Of a DNA stretch of 64,000 nt, positions 1-12,900 are shown piece by piece. Source of the stretch: Oxyruncus cristatus. Its lineage: Eukaryota > Chordata > Aves > Passeriformes > Cotingidae. Location of the stretch: contig VXAY01002116.1 in the NCBI GenBank assembly GCA_013399855.1, forward strand, positions 186,001 to 250,000. Reading direction: 5' to 3'. The notes beneath the pieces are model-generated. The model ran no database searches. It was not told the DNA's origin and was given only the letters and a program-made list of their open reading frames with translations. The position numbers were made by a program, and so were the translations under genes. Within the stretch, counting starts at the first letter, position 1; every line of letters starts with the position of its first letter.

Positions 1-664
1 GTAGGTGCAAGGGGCATGCAGAGTCCTAAGAGGCATGAGGTTACCAAAGGAGTAGTGTGCTATGTAACTATGGTCAGCAAGGCACTATTGGCTGGTTGCA
101 TTCTTCTTCAGTACACAGTTCAGCTGACAGGTGCCTTCACACCAGAGAAGGCACCACCTCCCCAGAAAACACCAACAGGCAGTTTTGTGCAGCTGTTCCT
201 GCATCATGTAGTGATTTTATGAAGAGACTCTCATTTTTTGGGTTGTGGGTGCCAGCCCACCTGGGACAGGCAAGCGGCAGCGTCATTGCAAGATGGTCGA
301 TAAGGCTTTATCCTGTTTCATCCTCCAGCATTGCAATGCATTTAAGTAAGAAAAAGTCCCGAAGTTACCACTTAAACATGGATTAAATCTAGATTTTCTC
401 CTTTAAACATGTTTTATTGAGTGGATAAGAAGGTTAAAACTTGGAAAATTACCGACTAGGTAATTACTACTAGACACAAAATGAGCAACAATAAGCACTT
501 TTATGCTCTTCTGCCAGTAATGTCTTCTTGTAAGAAAATGAAAAATCTATCTAATATGGAGAAAATATGGGGAGAAATAATTTAATTGAAAGGATGTCCT
601 TGAATGGGTGAAAATATTGAAGATGAAGCTCAGGACCAAAGGAGAAAAAAAATAAAACCAAAGG

Positions 665-680
665 AAAAAAAAAAAAAAAA
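665..680. repeat. Poly(A) tract, A16
   Basis: An uninterrupted run of A inside a longer A-rich patch (about 642-686). It could be a simple repeat or the tail of an old retroposed copy, but the sequence before it is not a recognisable element. Confidence 0.9.
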
Positions 681-3600
681 GAAAAACATACTACCCCAAA
701 AGAGACAACCACATATCCTGAACCTTTTATCTATCCTGATGACTTTAATGACTTCTACTTTGTACTAGCTACAGTATTTTTAATAAATTGAAATAAATTC
801 CTACTCTGACAGAAGAAAAGGCACAAGTGACATATTCTCAGGAACAGCTATTACAATTACACTCTAGTTCTGACGAAACAATAACATAACTACATTGCAA
901 TTAACTTTGAGATTATTTTCATGCCTGCTTTTCACATAATTAACAGTTCACCTACAGGATGGAGTTATGGATTTTTTATATTATTTATTTCTTGCTTAAT
1001 AAGCCCACTTTGTGGCGTAGAAAAGGTAACAAAAGCATTTTACTCCAAAATACGGTTATACAGAAACAGCTTCCGAATTACAGCATAATTGAAATGTTAC
1101 TACCCTCCAAAAGCAGTTTTATGTAAATAAGTGTACAGCCATTGGATTTGTGTATTTGGAAACTTTTGAGCTGATCACATGCTATAGTGGCAGATCTGGT
1201 AGGAAACCAAAGCCAGATGCCTTAAAAAATATTATTGATTCTTTCTTCAGTTGGCATATCAGCTCCATGGAAGTACCTATGCTAAAAAGTTTCAGTTTGC
1301 CCATCCTTATTTGTTTTAAATAAAATATTAAAAAATACAGATTAGTATATAATATCTGTCTACTTTGCTTATCTGAGGATTCTATTATAATTTCAGCTTT
1401 AGATTTCTGTCCTTCTAACATAACCTTACCTACAGTATAAATGGGAACAAGCTAAAAGCAGGAATTTTTGACTTGTGATTTAAGTTGTGTGTCTGATAAT
1501 TAATGAATTATGATAGCAACATTGCTGTCTATTTTAAGCCAAATGAAATAAAGAGGCTAGGGGGATTCTTTAATAACAACAAACATGGAACTCTAATTTC
1601 TTTTCATGCTCTGTGATCACATATAAAAGACCTAATATAAATAATTGCATTAGATGTCCTATTTTTGGAGAAATGCATAGCTGGTATTTAGGAAGACTCC
1701 TATTGCTCTGATTTATCTATTAATGAAGCAAAACCCAGTTAATTACCTAATTTGCATGTTATTTTACATCCACATAGATGTTGGGATGAGCACTGGGGAG
1801 AGGTTTTTCATCAACCCATTTTTAATAAGCTAATGAAGTTGGTTGGGCTGACTCTGCAGATCAAGTCATGAGATGTTTTTCTCTTGTTGGACTGAGAACT
1901 TGTAAATCAGGGTACAGATCGAAAAAGCTTGTGAGCTGAGGAGGGAAAGACCTTTCCTCCTCCACTGCCAAAGTCCCGTTATGGTACTGGAGCTGCAGAT
2001 CAGCAACCTGCTTGATGTCCCTCACCATTGTCCCATGGCCTTGAGTGGAGGCACTGAGGAGGATATTGTAGCTTGTAGCTTCCTATGTCTTACCTTCATC
2101 CTTGTCTGCTCCTCTACCCCATTGCTCTGAGGCAGGGTAGGACCTTCAGTACTGCCATGCAGAGCTGGGGAAGTCATATCACAGCAGGAAGTGGCAGGTT
2201 TGCTGCTGCTTTTGCATTCGTTTTACATCCCACCTTCGTGCTCTGTGGTTTTTCTTCCCACTTGTCATTTTTCCCTCCCCTGTCTGCTTGTGTCAGGATG
2301 CCTTTTTCAACCTACCTAATCCTCCTGTCACCCTGTGCTTCTTGTTTCTGCATCCCATGTGTCCGTCAGGAGGTACTACCTCAAGAAAAAAGAGGCTTAC
2401 ACAATTTTCCCTGAAGCCTTCCCAAGCCCCATGCAGCAGAGGGTCTGATTTGCCATGTAAAGATTTGTACAAGAATGCATCTTACTTTAACATTAGCTAC
2501 TGAAAACCAAGGCACCCTGTGTAAGCCAGTTACTTGTCCAGGCTGAGCCTGAGGTGGACAAGCAGAGCAGCACCTTCAGGGAATGCTTCTTCTCACCCCA
2601 AGGTGAGAGGTGGAAATAGTTTTGAATCCCTCTTGATGTTCTTCTCTCTCTGTGTTTGACAAGAGGGGGGAGCTAAGGACAAAGTTCTGCATGGTTAAAG
2701 TTAGGAGAGATTAATTTCATACTTGGGGTCTTCTGAAATATTTTCACATGCTTTATGCAAGCACAGAAGAAGTGCCATTAAATACAAAAACCAGTGAAAA
2801 AACATAGGTTTTAGAATGCAAATGTCTGCCCCTGTAGAAACAAGGATCTTTGGCAAGAAAGAACTTTCCAAAGAACAGTCCACAGTCTTCCAATCTCTGC
2901 TGCTTCAAGTAACAGCTACAACGTATGAGCCATTTAATACTGAAAAGAGGGCAGACTCATCACTGGAGATAAATTACTAGTCCTGGAGACTCAGCTACAG
3001 CATAAAAGTAACAACCAGCTAAAAAAATATATTGTCCTAATTACATTGGGTCATATATCGAAATATGGTAATTTGAGTGCTGAGTCACCAAGACTGCTGA
3101 GGGGAAAAGCTTTTTCTATAAAACAAAATTGGTTAAGTCTATGTTTCCTGTTTCTAAAGCCATCATTGGGAAAAAGATAAATAAAACCACACCGGCTTTT
3201 GATCTAATCAATGCAATTGTGCTTGATTTTAAGCCACCATTTTTTAAATACATTTGGAGTTTTATTCAGATTGTTTAACTTTGTGTGAAAGACTAATTTT
3301 AACATCTAACTGAGACTGACGCTCAAAGGATCATTTGAGCTCCTTATTATCCAGAGCTGAAAGACAGTGGCTAACTTTGGATGCAGCAGAGAGAGGTAAA
3401 TGCCTTCATAAAAGTTCATCTTGTCTATCTTAGCTATCCAGAACTTAGGGTTATAGACTAATTAATTGTCTTAACTCTTTTAGTAATTGCTGGTGACAAG
3501 AAAGGTACCCTAGAAAGTGATCAATCCTAGATATTTTACCTACTTAGTGGTAGGGTGAGGCATCTGTGTCTCTCCACTGATTGTAGATGAACTCTGACAA

Positions 3601-5457
3601 CCGGTCTGGACCAGTTTCACAACTTTCAGACATTTAAAATTAGTGAGATGGATCCAACCTATGCAGTAGATAAATGTCCATGTGCTCCTAAATTTAAAAC
3701 TGCATTGCATTTAGAGCAGGTAAAGGATATATTTTCACACCAATATCCAAAGCTGGGGGAAAGGGCAGGGAGGGATTTGTTTGATCTCTTGCAGAGGAGG
3801 AGTTATGAAAGCACAAGTTGGAAGACAGTGACATTTCTGTCTTGCTGGCGTTAAACATGGTTGTTATTTAAAGACAACACCTGCCTGAAAGACCTTGCAA
3901 ATGGTATTGTTAAATACCAAAGGAAGCCCTATGAACTTCAATTAGGATTTACATCAAGATAGCCATAGCTCAATGAAATGTCTCTCTTCATGAAAATATT
4001 TAATACTGATGTTAAATAAAACAAAAGTAAAACACTCCTGAAGAAGAACGGGTTCAGCACATACCTAATGATTGTGCTGAATTAAGGTGCAACACCAGAG
4101 GACAGGAGAACCATGAAACAACCATCCTCACGAAAAACTGCTAAGGATATGTCGTAGCTGCTGCTCAGGCAGACTTGCTCTTACAGTCAGTGGGGAGAAG
4201 GAGTCAGCTACAAAGGGCAGTCATCCCTCATATGGTCTCAAGAGGATACATGGCAGCTGCTGCTCCTTTGCTGCAAAGGTGAAGCCCTCAGCTTAGACAT
4301 CTCACCCAGGAATACCTGAGAGGGCAGAGGAGTGGTGCCTCCACTACCCAGGGCTTGAGCTAACATCCATATCATAAACATCTGACCTCACTCTCCTGCT
4401 TGAATGGAGAGATACTCCCTCAATATTTCTATCTGAGCATCTTTTCTGAGTTTAAAACCTGGCACTGTGTGGGCTGAATAACCTAGTTGGTACCAGCTCA
4501 TTGCTCATCTACAACTTCTCTGAGAGTAATGTGAGATCTGTGTAGCTTTTGTGCTCATGAGACAAACCTTTCATGGCATGGTATTTAAACACTTGTAAGA
4601 GATGAAAAGACTTCCAAATACAGGCTTTAAATAGCACTTGGCTTCATTGAAAAATGTCCTGGCTGTCTTGGTTTCCCCTGCATTGTGCAAGGGAGGACTA
4701 ATGCCAACTGATAACAGAGAAAGAAAGCAAGATGATAAAAGTCTCAGGGGAAATCACCAACTTTCTCTGTTTTCTAAATGCCTCCCTGAGCTTAGTCCAA
4801 GTATTGCCAGAGGGTACTTTTGATATTTTGATCTGAATTTCCTAGTTGCCAGACAGACAATGAAGCAGGGCTAGATCGTGACAAAAAGGATTTCACTATC
4901 CTACCTACTATTATCATAACACAGAATACGTAACACAAAATAGGGACCCAGAATTCTACAACAATTTTTCCATACTCTCCTTCCAATTTTAAATTCTGAT
5001 GCTCTTGAGAAATGATATAAAAATTTCCAGCTCTATTAGACTGGAATTTCCAGCTCGAAGTAGCACACAAATGTGTGGCGGAGTCAACATCAATCAGTCT
5101 CGGTTTGGTGAAGCTTACCACAAATTCAGCCCTGGTGTTTTACCCCAATATTTTTCCCTGAGCATTATTTTCAGCCCTGGGTGACGCTCCAGTGGACCCC
5201 ATTGATCCACACAGCACAGGCTCACAGAGCCAATCACACATCCCAGCAGCATGTCCATATGTATCGGGATGGCATTGCTACCAAGTATTGCTGGGCTGTT
5301 TTCTAACCACAATGCTGGAAAATTACACATCAAAAAACAGGTAGTAGAAAAACTGTCTGTTCTAGAATTTCATAAGGCATCAGCTGGCGATTTAAGGAAC
5401 TTAACTTTCTGGAAACAGATATATGAGAACAAAAAGGAACAGAAATTAACCCCTTAA

Positions 5458-5513
5458 ATCCCATCCCCTTCCCTCCCGTCTGCTCCCCTCCCCTCACTTT
5501 CTTTTTTTTCCCA
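5458..5513. repeat. Polypyrimidine tract
   Basis: About 55 bases almost entirely C and T on the + strand, ending in a T8 run, with only isolated purines. Low-complexity sequence that can adopt triplex structure in other genomes; no function is implied here. Confidence 0.8.
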
Positions 5514-8500
5514 AACATCTTCCTCTGTCTTAGAAATCCCTGTAAAAGTCACCTCTGGGAATAATAGTCCAGGCATCCCTGAGATTAAACTTCTCTTGAG
5601 AGCAAAATAATGTGTTTTGTCTTCAATTGCCATAAACTTGGTGCACTTACTGTAACTAGATATCAAAATTTTAAATTCCATAATCAGGCTGGCATTTAGT
5701 TACTTTATCCAATGAGATGGGAAAATTATCTTTAACTAGAAGTAACTATGTATTTATATGTTTGTATTTCTGAGGATAGAATTTAAGTGTCTCATTTCAT
5801 GTGTGAGAGTTTTGCAATTTTTTCTGCAGCTGAATCTGAGCTCTGGCAAAGTAGGAACATTCTCTGGGCTGATTAAACCAAGTGAATTTCACAGTGTTGG
5901 TAGATGAGGGCTGAAGGTCTCCTGATACAGTAATGGTGCCTACTCCACTCCCAGGAGATCAGAGAGTATTATTTCAGGTTTGCTGAAGGCTGGGGTTTTT
6001 ATGAAGGTTTTTAATGCCACATTTCATTGGGGGGTGCTGAGAGATCCTCCCTCCCTGAGGAAAAGCAGCTGGTACTGGCAGTTATTACAGCAAAACTTTA
6101 AAGAATAAGCAATTCTTGTAGAACAGAATAACAAAAGCAGCATTTTGTGCTTTCTGATGTGACCTCCCTTCCAGGACTGACAATAGAAATCCTTGAATTT
6201 CTGGAACCAAGTGAATAAAGAGGGAAAAGAAAGAAAGATGGGAAGCTCTCATCCTCCTTGTGCTGTTACATACTTTAGCTTCACTGAAATTGGTGTGAGC
6301 CCCAGATTCATGGCCCTCGTCAAAAGCACAGATGGAGATTTTTTCAAGATGGTACCCCAAAGTAACTGAAAACATCTGAAAATGTAGGCTGCAATCTTGT
6401 TATGCCCCAAGGCCACTGCATTGGGTCAGACAGAAGGAAAACAGGCCATAGGCAGATGGCAACTGGGAAAGGAATGTGATCGTAAGGAACAAATACATTC
6501 ATGGAGTGTGGTAGCAGGGAAAAGCCCTTGGCAGTAGGTACAGTTCCAGTGAATCTGTCAGCAATGACACCCCAAAGGAAAGCTGGCTCTGGCAAAGGGG
6601 GAAGAAAACCAAACCAAAACCAAACAGAGAAGGAACTTTCATAGAGAGGAAAAGAATGAAGCCAAAGGGAGAGGAAAAGTGAATTTATTTAAGGACTGGG
6701 CATGATGGAAATATTTTCTAGCGAGATGGAAGTGATGTACACATTCCAGGCTTCTCACCACCTCATAGCCTGTAACACTGACAATTAGCAGTCACATGTT
6801 GAAAAAATAACAAAAAACCTACCATTGCCATCACTGTGGTTGTGCTGCAGAGAGCATGGCTGACCCTGCAGGACATCCTAGTCATTGCTGAGAAACACAC
6901 TTCTTCTTTCTGTTGTGAGTTCATTTCTCATTCGCTCCTGCTTGCACAGCGTTACACCTCACTCTAATGACTGCACAGTCCTTACTTAAACACAAAAGCA
7001 ACTCTTAAGTGCTCTCTTATAGCACAGGGGAGAAGATTGTGAGGGTGAAGTTGGTAAGACCAGGTTTTGTTCCTTCCCTGATGCACATACTCCTCTGATA
7101 TTTGATACTGCGTTCCCTTTGCCTCAGTTTTTTTTTATTTTCCTCAGAGCATGATATAAAAACTTCCTTTCTCACCGGGTTTTGAAGACAGAAAGTCATC
7201 AGGAACAGCCTCTGAATCAGGGCCCTTTCATCAACTCATGTTTAGTTTCCTGGAAACTCATCATATCCTCTATTCAAGACCTTTCTCTGATGTACCCTGA
7301 GGCTCCCCCTGCTCTCTCCTAACTTCAGGCACTCTGGGATTCCTGCTTGCCCAACGATCTCTGTAGCCAAAGGGAAAGAAAGATGCCCAGCAAGTGTTTC
7401 TGATATCAGTAACCACTCTTCGCAGTGATAAAAAGGAAGACCAGTGCAAAAAATACTGGTGTAGATACCTCTTAACTGCCTAAAATTGAGTGGGATGAAA
7501 CCAGGAAGCAGCATGGAATCCCAATGCCAGATTCCATGCAGAAGCAGTAGAGTCATCTTACCTCCCCCATCTCCAGGCTATTGCTGACCTAAGCTAGATG
7601 AGACTTTCTTTGAAAACATGTAGTACAAAGATCACCTGCTATATCTAGAATTTTTCAGCATTAAACATTACCCGTTACTCCATCACTACTCACCCGAGTC
7701 ATTGGATTGCTTTTTTCATAACAATTTTCATTGTGACTTCTTCTGGCCATGAGAATAATTCTGTTGAGTTTTGTTAGTGGCATTTTTGAGAGAAAGTCAG
7801 CTCAGAATAGAAGAAAACAGATTCAAAGGAGCTGATCTTCTTTGCAAAGAGACAGAGCCCCCTCCACTCTGGCAAACTGAAGGCGACCTCTTATTCTTTG
7901 ATCTCTCTAAAACTTTATTTCCTCTATTTTTGAATTAATGAATTGTGTACAACTCTGAGCAGTGAAGCTGGAGCCTGGGAGGATAAAATATCAGAGCAAA
8001 ATCTCATCTAAACTTTGCTGTAGAATTCTGTGATAATTGCATTCAGCATCATTCACCACAACGAGGGAATTCTGCATGATTTATCACTTTAATCTATTTC
8101 TTTGTTGACAACTTTTGCCAAAGGGAAAAAAGTGTATGGATTAGTTATTTGATTGACATGAATAGGGATACTTCCACTTAACTCTGTAGGGTTATGTTCC
8201 CTAACACCCTGTGGGGGATCTGGTGCTATTTATCTTTCATGGAAGAATCTATAAATGCAATGGAATAAAAAGTACATCGACACATCCGTGGTCTTGCAAG
8301 AGCCAGGCTCTGCAAATGGTTTTCCTTAGTGCAAAATAACACAAGATTTTGACTGCCATATAATTAAATAGCAATATTAGTAAAAGTACAATGTTTTATA
8401 CAGTTGGGAATATTTATATCCTTTTTTTTTAATTATTATTTATTCCAAATTTTGAGGAGCCAAGCAAAAATTTAATTTTTATGAACTGGAAATCGGGATG

Positions 8501-8912
8501 GGAGTAATCATATAATCTTAGCTGGCCTCACAAGGGAAATTATTTTCTCTCTATTTAGTGCTAGTGAGAACTTGCTTTATTTACCTTTACTGTGTTAATT
8601 GAGGTAAGCAAATTTATGAAAATTGGTCTCTAAAATCCTTTCACTTTCTTTTACCTTCAAGGTGTTGGTGTTTCTCCTAAGAATGAAGCAGGATCATAAA
8701 TGTATGCTGTTGTAATTTTATAACGGATGTCTCTAGCAGATGGCACATTTTAACAAGGTTGAAAAATCCCTACAGGCTCAAAAGAAGAACAGAGAACATA
8801 ACAAACGTTTCATAAGGAAGCTAAATCCAATATATTTAAAAACAAAAATAGACTTTTTTTCTTGTAGCCAACATATATATTGAATGTTTTTATTCTCAGG
8901 GGTTTTTAAAAC

Positions 8913-8927
8913 AAAAAAAAAAAAAAA
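8913..8927. repeat. Poly(A) tract, A15
   Basis: An uninterrupted homopolymer run flanked by unremarkable AT-rich sequence. Confidence 0.9.
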
Positions 8928-9734
8928 CACCAACCATTTAAAATGTGCTTGAAAAAAAATCTTTTTGCTCTCTTCTGTGTTGCTTTTCATGAATGTTTCA
9001 CCTCTGGTTTCCACCATAAGGATGCTTGAAGAGTTCTGTATAGAATTACTGAAATGAGAGTGCATTTCTATTACCTAAGGGCTGTGACAGAAAAAAAATC
9101 ATCCCTTGTCTAATTTCCATCAGGATAGCGCCATCCTTGGTGCAACTTCTTAGATGACTAGAGGTCTACTTTGAATAAAATGATACTGAACCAATGGAGG
9201 TCATTTACACAGAAGTGAATCCAAAGTAATTTAAGAAATTGTAGCAGATGCACTTGGGTTTAAGACAGTATAATTGAGATGAAAATTCGGCAAAGTATTT
9301 AAACACAGACATAGCTTCATCTCTATTCATTCTTAGCTTTAAACATGCATTAAAATCCAATCACTTAAATACAGGCTTAAGTATTTCCTAATGGGATGCT
9401 TTCTTGAATCACAACCTAGAGTCTAGAGCAACGTTCACATTTTATGATGTGCAGTGTATTTAAATAATGTCACACTTCACAGGCATTTAGAATGGGAACC
9501 TTAAACTTGTAAGTGATATTTTAGAACAATTTTACTCTTTGTTATGCAGACTTGGCTTGTGGCTCTGTGTTTAAAACCATTTTGACTTTATATTTCTACT
9601 AAAAAAATAATTTAGATCCCTTATTTTCTTCCAGACAGCTGCAGTTACTTCCCCATTATATTTTGAAAATTTAGTCAGTAGGTCTGGACAGCACCATGAA
9701 TGACTGTGAGGAAAATCAGGACCTATAAAAGAGA

Positions 9735-9975
9735 TGGGGACAGACATTTTTAGCAGGGCCTGTTACGATTGGACAAGGAGCAATGGTTTTAAACTGAAAG
9801 AGGACAGATTTGGATTAGATAAAAGGAAGATGTTTTTTACAATGAGGGTGGTAAAACACTACCACCCTTTGCATAGGAAGGTGGTAGATCCTCCATTCTT
9901 GCATTCCTGTCCCTGGTCATGGAAGAGAGGGTGGATTAGACAACCTTTAAAGGTCCCTTCCAACCCAAACTGTGG
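9735..9975 (+). mobile_element. CR1 retrotransposon 3' fragment
   Basis: Matches the 3' untranslated end of avian CR1. It has the GGGGACAGACATTTTTAGCA block, GGTTTTAAACTGAAAGAGG, the AATGAGGGTGGTAAAACACT block, and the terminal AAAGGTCCCTTCCAACCCAA at ~9950-9969. The middle is shortened compared with full CR1 3' ends: the segment normally holding the 'lead Leu-Gly/Asp-Gly-Ala' remnant is mostly missing, so it carries an internal deletion. It is 5'-truncated, as is usual for CR1, and lies in the same orientation as PTCHD4. Confidence 0.9.
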
Positions 9976-12900
9976 CAAACAATGCATGTGGAATTTCAAA
10001 GCTCTGTTGGAATACCTTTTCCACTCAAAGGTGTTAACTATTGAGATGAGCCATTTTTGTTTTACATCCAAGCAGTTACAAAGCTCTCTCTTGAAACACA
10101 CCCTATGTCTATTTACTTTTCCTTAGAATCTGAAGATTTGTGATACTTTAAAATTTCAGATCTCACCTACACATGGGTCTTCACAAAGACCCTTTTGAGC
10201 GATTAAACTCTTTAAGAAGATCAGTCTTACAGGGAAGAAAATGGGGAGCTTGAGAGAAAAAAAATCTCTTTATATTCTGTGTGTCGTCTAGCATGATCAA
10301 GTATTTGGATATTATTTTGAAATAAAGAGGCCATAATTATTATCAAATGCTTCTTAATATTTCTCAGTAAAAAGTTGTACCTCCCTTAGTTACCTGGAGG
10401 GTCTCCTTTCTCTCTCCAGTGGCCAGAGAGGGAGCAGAGGTGATCATTTTGATATAGATTCCTTTCCCCTTGGCTGAAAGTAGGGAAGATGATTCCCAAC
10501 CACCATTGGTGTCCATAACTTTATGTTTTCTATTGTCATGGTTTAGCCATTTCTACAATAGAGGAATCTCCATTTTCAGACACTTCTAGATGCCCTGAGA
10601 CCACAATGCAGTAGCAGAGGAAGTGTGACATAAAGTTGTGCTTCATTATGGCATTTATGCAAGGACTTTGGAGGATTTGCATTTATGTTCCTCATTTTTT
10701 TTCCTTTCTAAAGCCTTGCTGATCAGAAAACAATTTGTTGAAAGCATTCTCAGCTAAAGAATTTCTACATGAGAGCACATGCTTTTTCCCCCTGGAGCAA
10801 TGCCTGTTTGACAAAAACAAAAGAAAAACATTGATTCTACTCTTCAGCAAACACATTTTTTTTAGCAAAAAAAGCCCCAAACAAACTGTTTTGACTGCTG
10901 ACATCTGAAATTTTAGGCAATCTGGGGTTGGTTAGAAGTTTCAGCTACCTGAAACTGGAAACAGTAAAAGAATTAAGGCATCCTTTGAAAAACTAAACCA
11001 AAATATGAATTTTCTGATAGAAAATATCTCACTTTTTTTCACTGACTCTGATAGCCTGGGCTGTTATTTTTAAGCACAGCTTCTTGAAATACTGTGCAGT
11101 GTTATTCTGAATGAGATTTGCTGTGGGTGTGCAGCTAATTTTGTGGAAACATATCTACCGTGTTCACCTACATGTGTTCAGATATGTTGCATAAGAAAAG
11201 AAAGTGGGCTGATATTTCTTCACACTCTGGGCTCTTCGTGTTCCCTACACCCTCACATTCCTGAACTGAGAGCGTTGCTGCTGCCACTACCACAACACTG
11301 CAGCTCAATACTCTTGGTTATTTTTGCAATCAGATTTTTGTTTAGCTTGGTGTCACAGAAGAGAACTTCTTCCTTCCCCCACATTTGAATCTCTTCAAAT
11401 AACATGTATTATAGTCTTCAAGCTGTAAAGAACCTCTGCTGACGCATTTCTAATCCTGACAGGTGTCTTTGGACAATGTTTTAGTAAAATATATTTACTG
11501 CCAAATGGCTTTTCAAAGTTAATGGTCCATTGTTAACAATGGAATTTCATGGTAATTTGAGTTCTTCCTGAATTTAGGACACTTCACTGTGCAAGAATGT
11601 AACCTCATCAGAAAGATAAATGAATTACTATGAGTGGTATCCCACTTTAGGTTCCAATTTACGCCTTCTTGCCCAGTACAACTAGGTCTGTTTTGCCTGA
11701 GAAACAAACAGTGAAATATGTTTAAAGATGTTTAAATCCAGGAAGTGTGTTTTCCAAACCCATTACAATTAAAGATTGCAATATATTTTGCTGGCATTAT
11801 ATCTGAAAGAGAAATGCTCTGTGTTTTCCCCATCTCTTCTTCTTAAAAAAAAAAAAATTGGCAATGTGATCCAAAAGAGTGGGAAAAGGGAAAAGCACAA
11901 GGGAGTCTGCAAAGTTTTGCCTGTCTCATGTGGCACAACAAATACAGGGATTGTACCTTGGTATTGGAAGGACATCCTTTGTCAGGTTTCCTTCTCTCAA
12001 ATGACAACCCCTCTAGTAAATATGTGACCTTCGTGATCAGAACTCATCTTAAAGAACACAGCCACTCTAAGATGCTGTACATTTGCCTCCAAGATGAACC
12101 ATAGATTTAGATCAAAATAAGTGCTTGCAGAAAATGTGAAAAAATTATGTTCTTTCACATCTACACCTCATCTTTGGATAGATAGGAAGGAGAAAAATAA
12201 CATTCCTTGATTCATCTTTTCCACAGCTACAGATCAAGCAAAGCCCAAGTTTTCTAAATTAAACTTTTCCATTTATATTTACTTTTTTTTTTTGTTCTTC
12301 CTGATCTGTACAAGACTCTGCCAATGTTTACTGACCTCACTGAAGATGCTCGGTGAACGCTGATTGGAAAACTTGATTTCCAAACATTTTAGTTAAGATA
12401 GATGTTGTTTTTATTATAAGCATACACCACTTTATTTTTTAAAATTCACCTTTGGACAGAACCTCGAACGTATTTGGATGTCTTATCCCATTGATAGGTG
12501 AGGGTTAAGTTCCCATGCACCTCAGAAGATTTAGGCAGAATCAAAGGGTTTTTTATTCATGTGTCTTCTCTACCAATGAGTTACAGGAAGAAAAAGCACA
12601 GAATTACTGAACTGTGTTAATTATTTATTCTGACAGTCTGAACAAGCAATTGAATTGAGACAGTTTGGGAGTCTCTGTTGACTAACAGGGGAGAAATATT
12701 CCAGAGTTTAAAGGCGAAGAGTGAATTGAGAGTGAGTGTTTATTAATACGTGATTGAATTTACTACTCCAAGGAGAAGTTTATGAGTATGTTATAGCTCT
12801 TTGGTCTTCATCTACAGAAAAGAATAATTTGGAAATGCCTTAGAATTATTAAGCAGTCTCTGAAATATAAAGTCATTAAGACAGTGAAAAGTTAGAGAGA

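Larger units (their letters stand above)
1..9734 (+). other. PTCHD4: PTCHD4 last intron, first part; no gene seen
   Basis: AT-rich non-coding sequence. All open frames are short, overlap on both strands and match no family I recognise. It contains an A-rich stretch (642-686, with A16 at 665-680), a polypyrimidine tract (5458-5513) and an A15 run (8913-8927). I see no transposon that can be named. Assignment to the PTCHD4 intron rests on the downstream exon and on the absence of any other Patched-like exon; if another transcript starts here it is not visible. Confidence 0.6.

Noticed and set aside
10530..10600. TTGTCATGGTTTAGCC, resembling the start of an avian LTR
   Set aside because: Only the first dozen bases look LTR-like. 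The rest does not match, and no paired LTR, poly(A) signal or internal region is seen.
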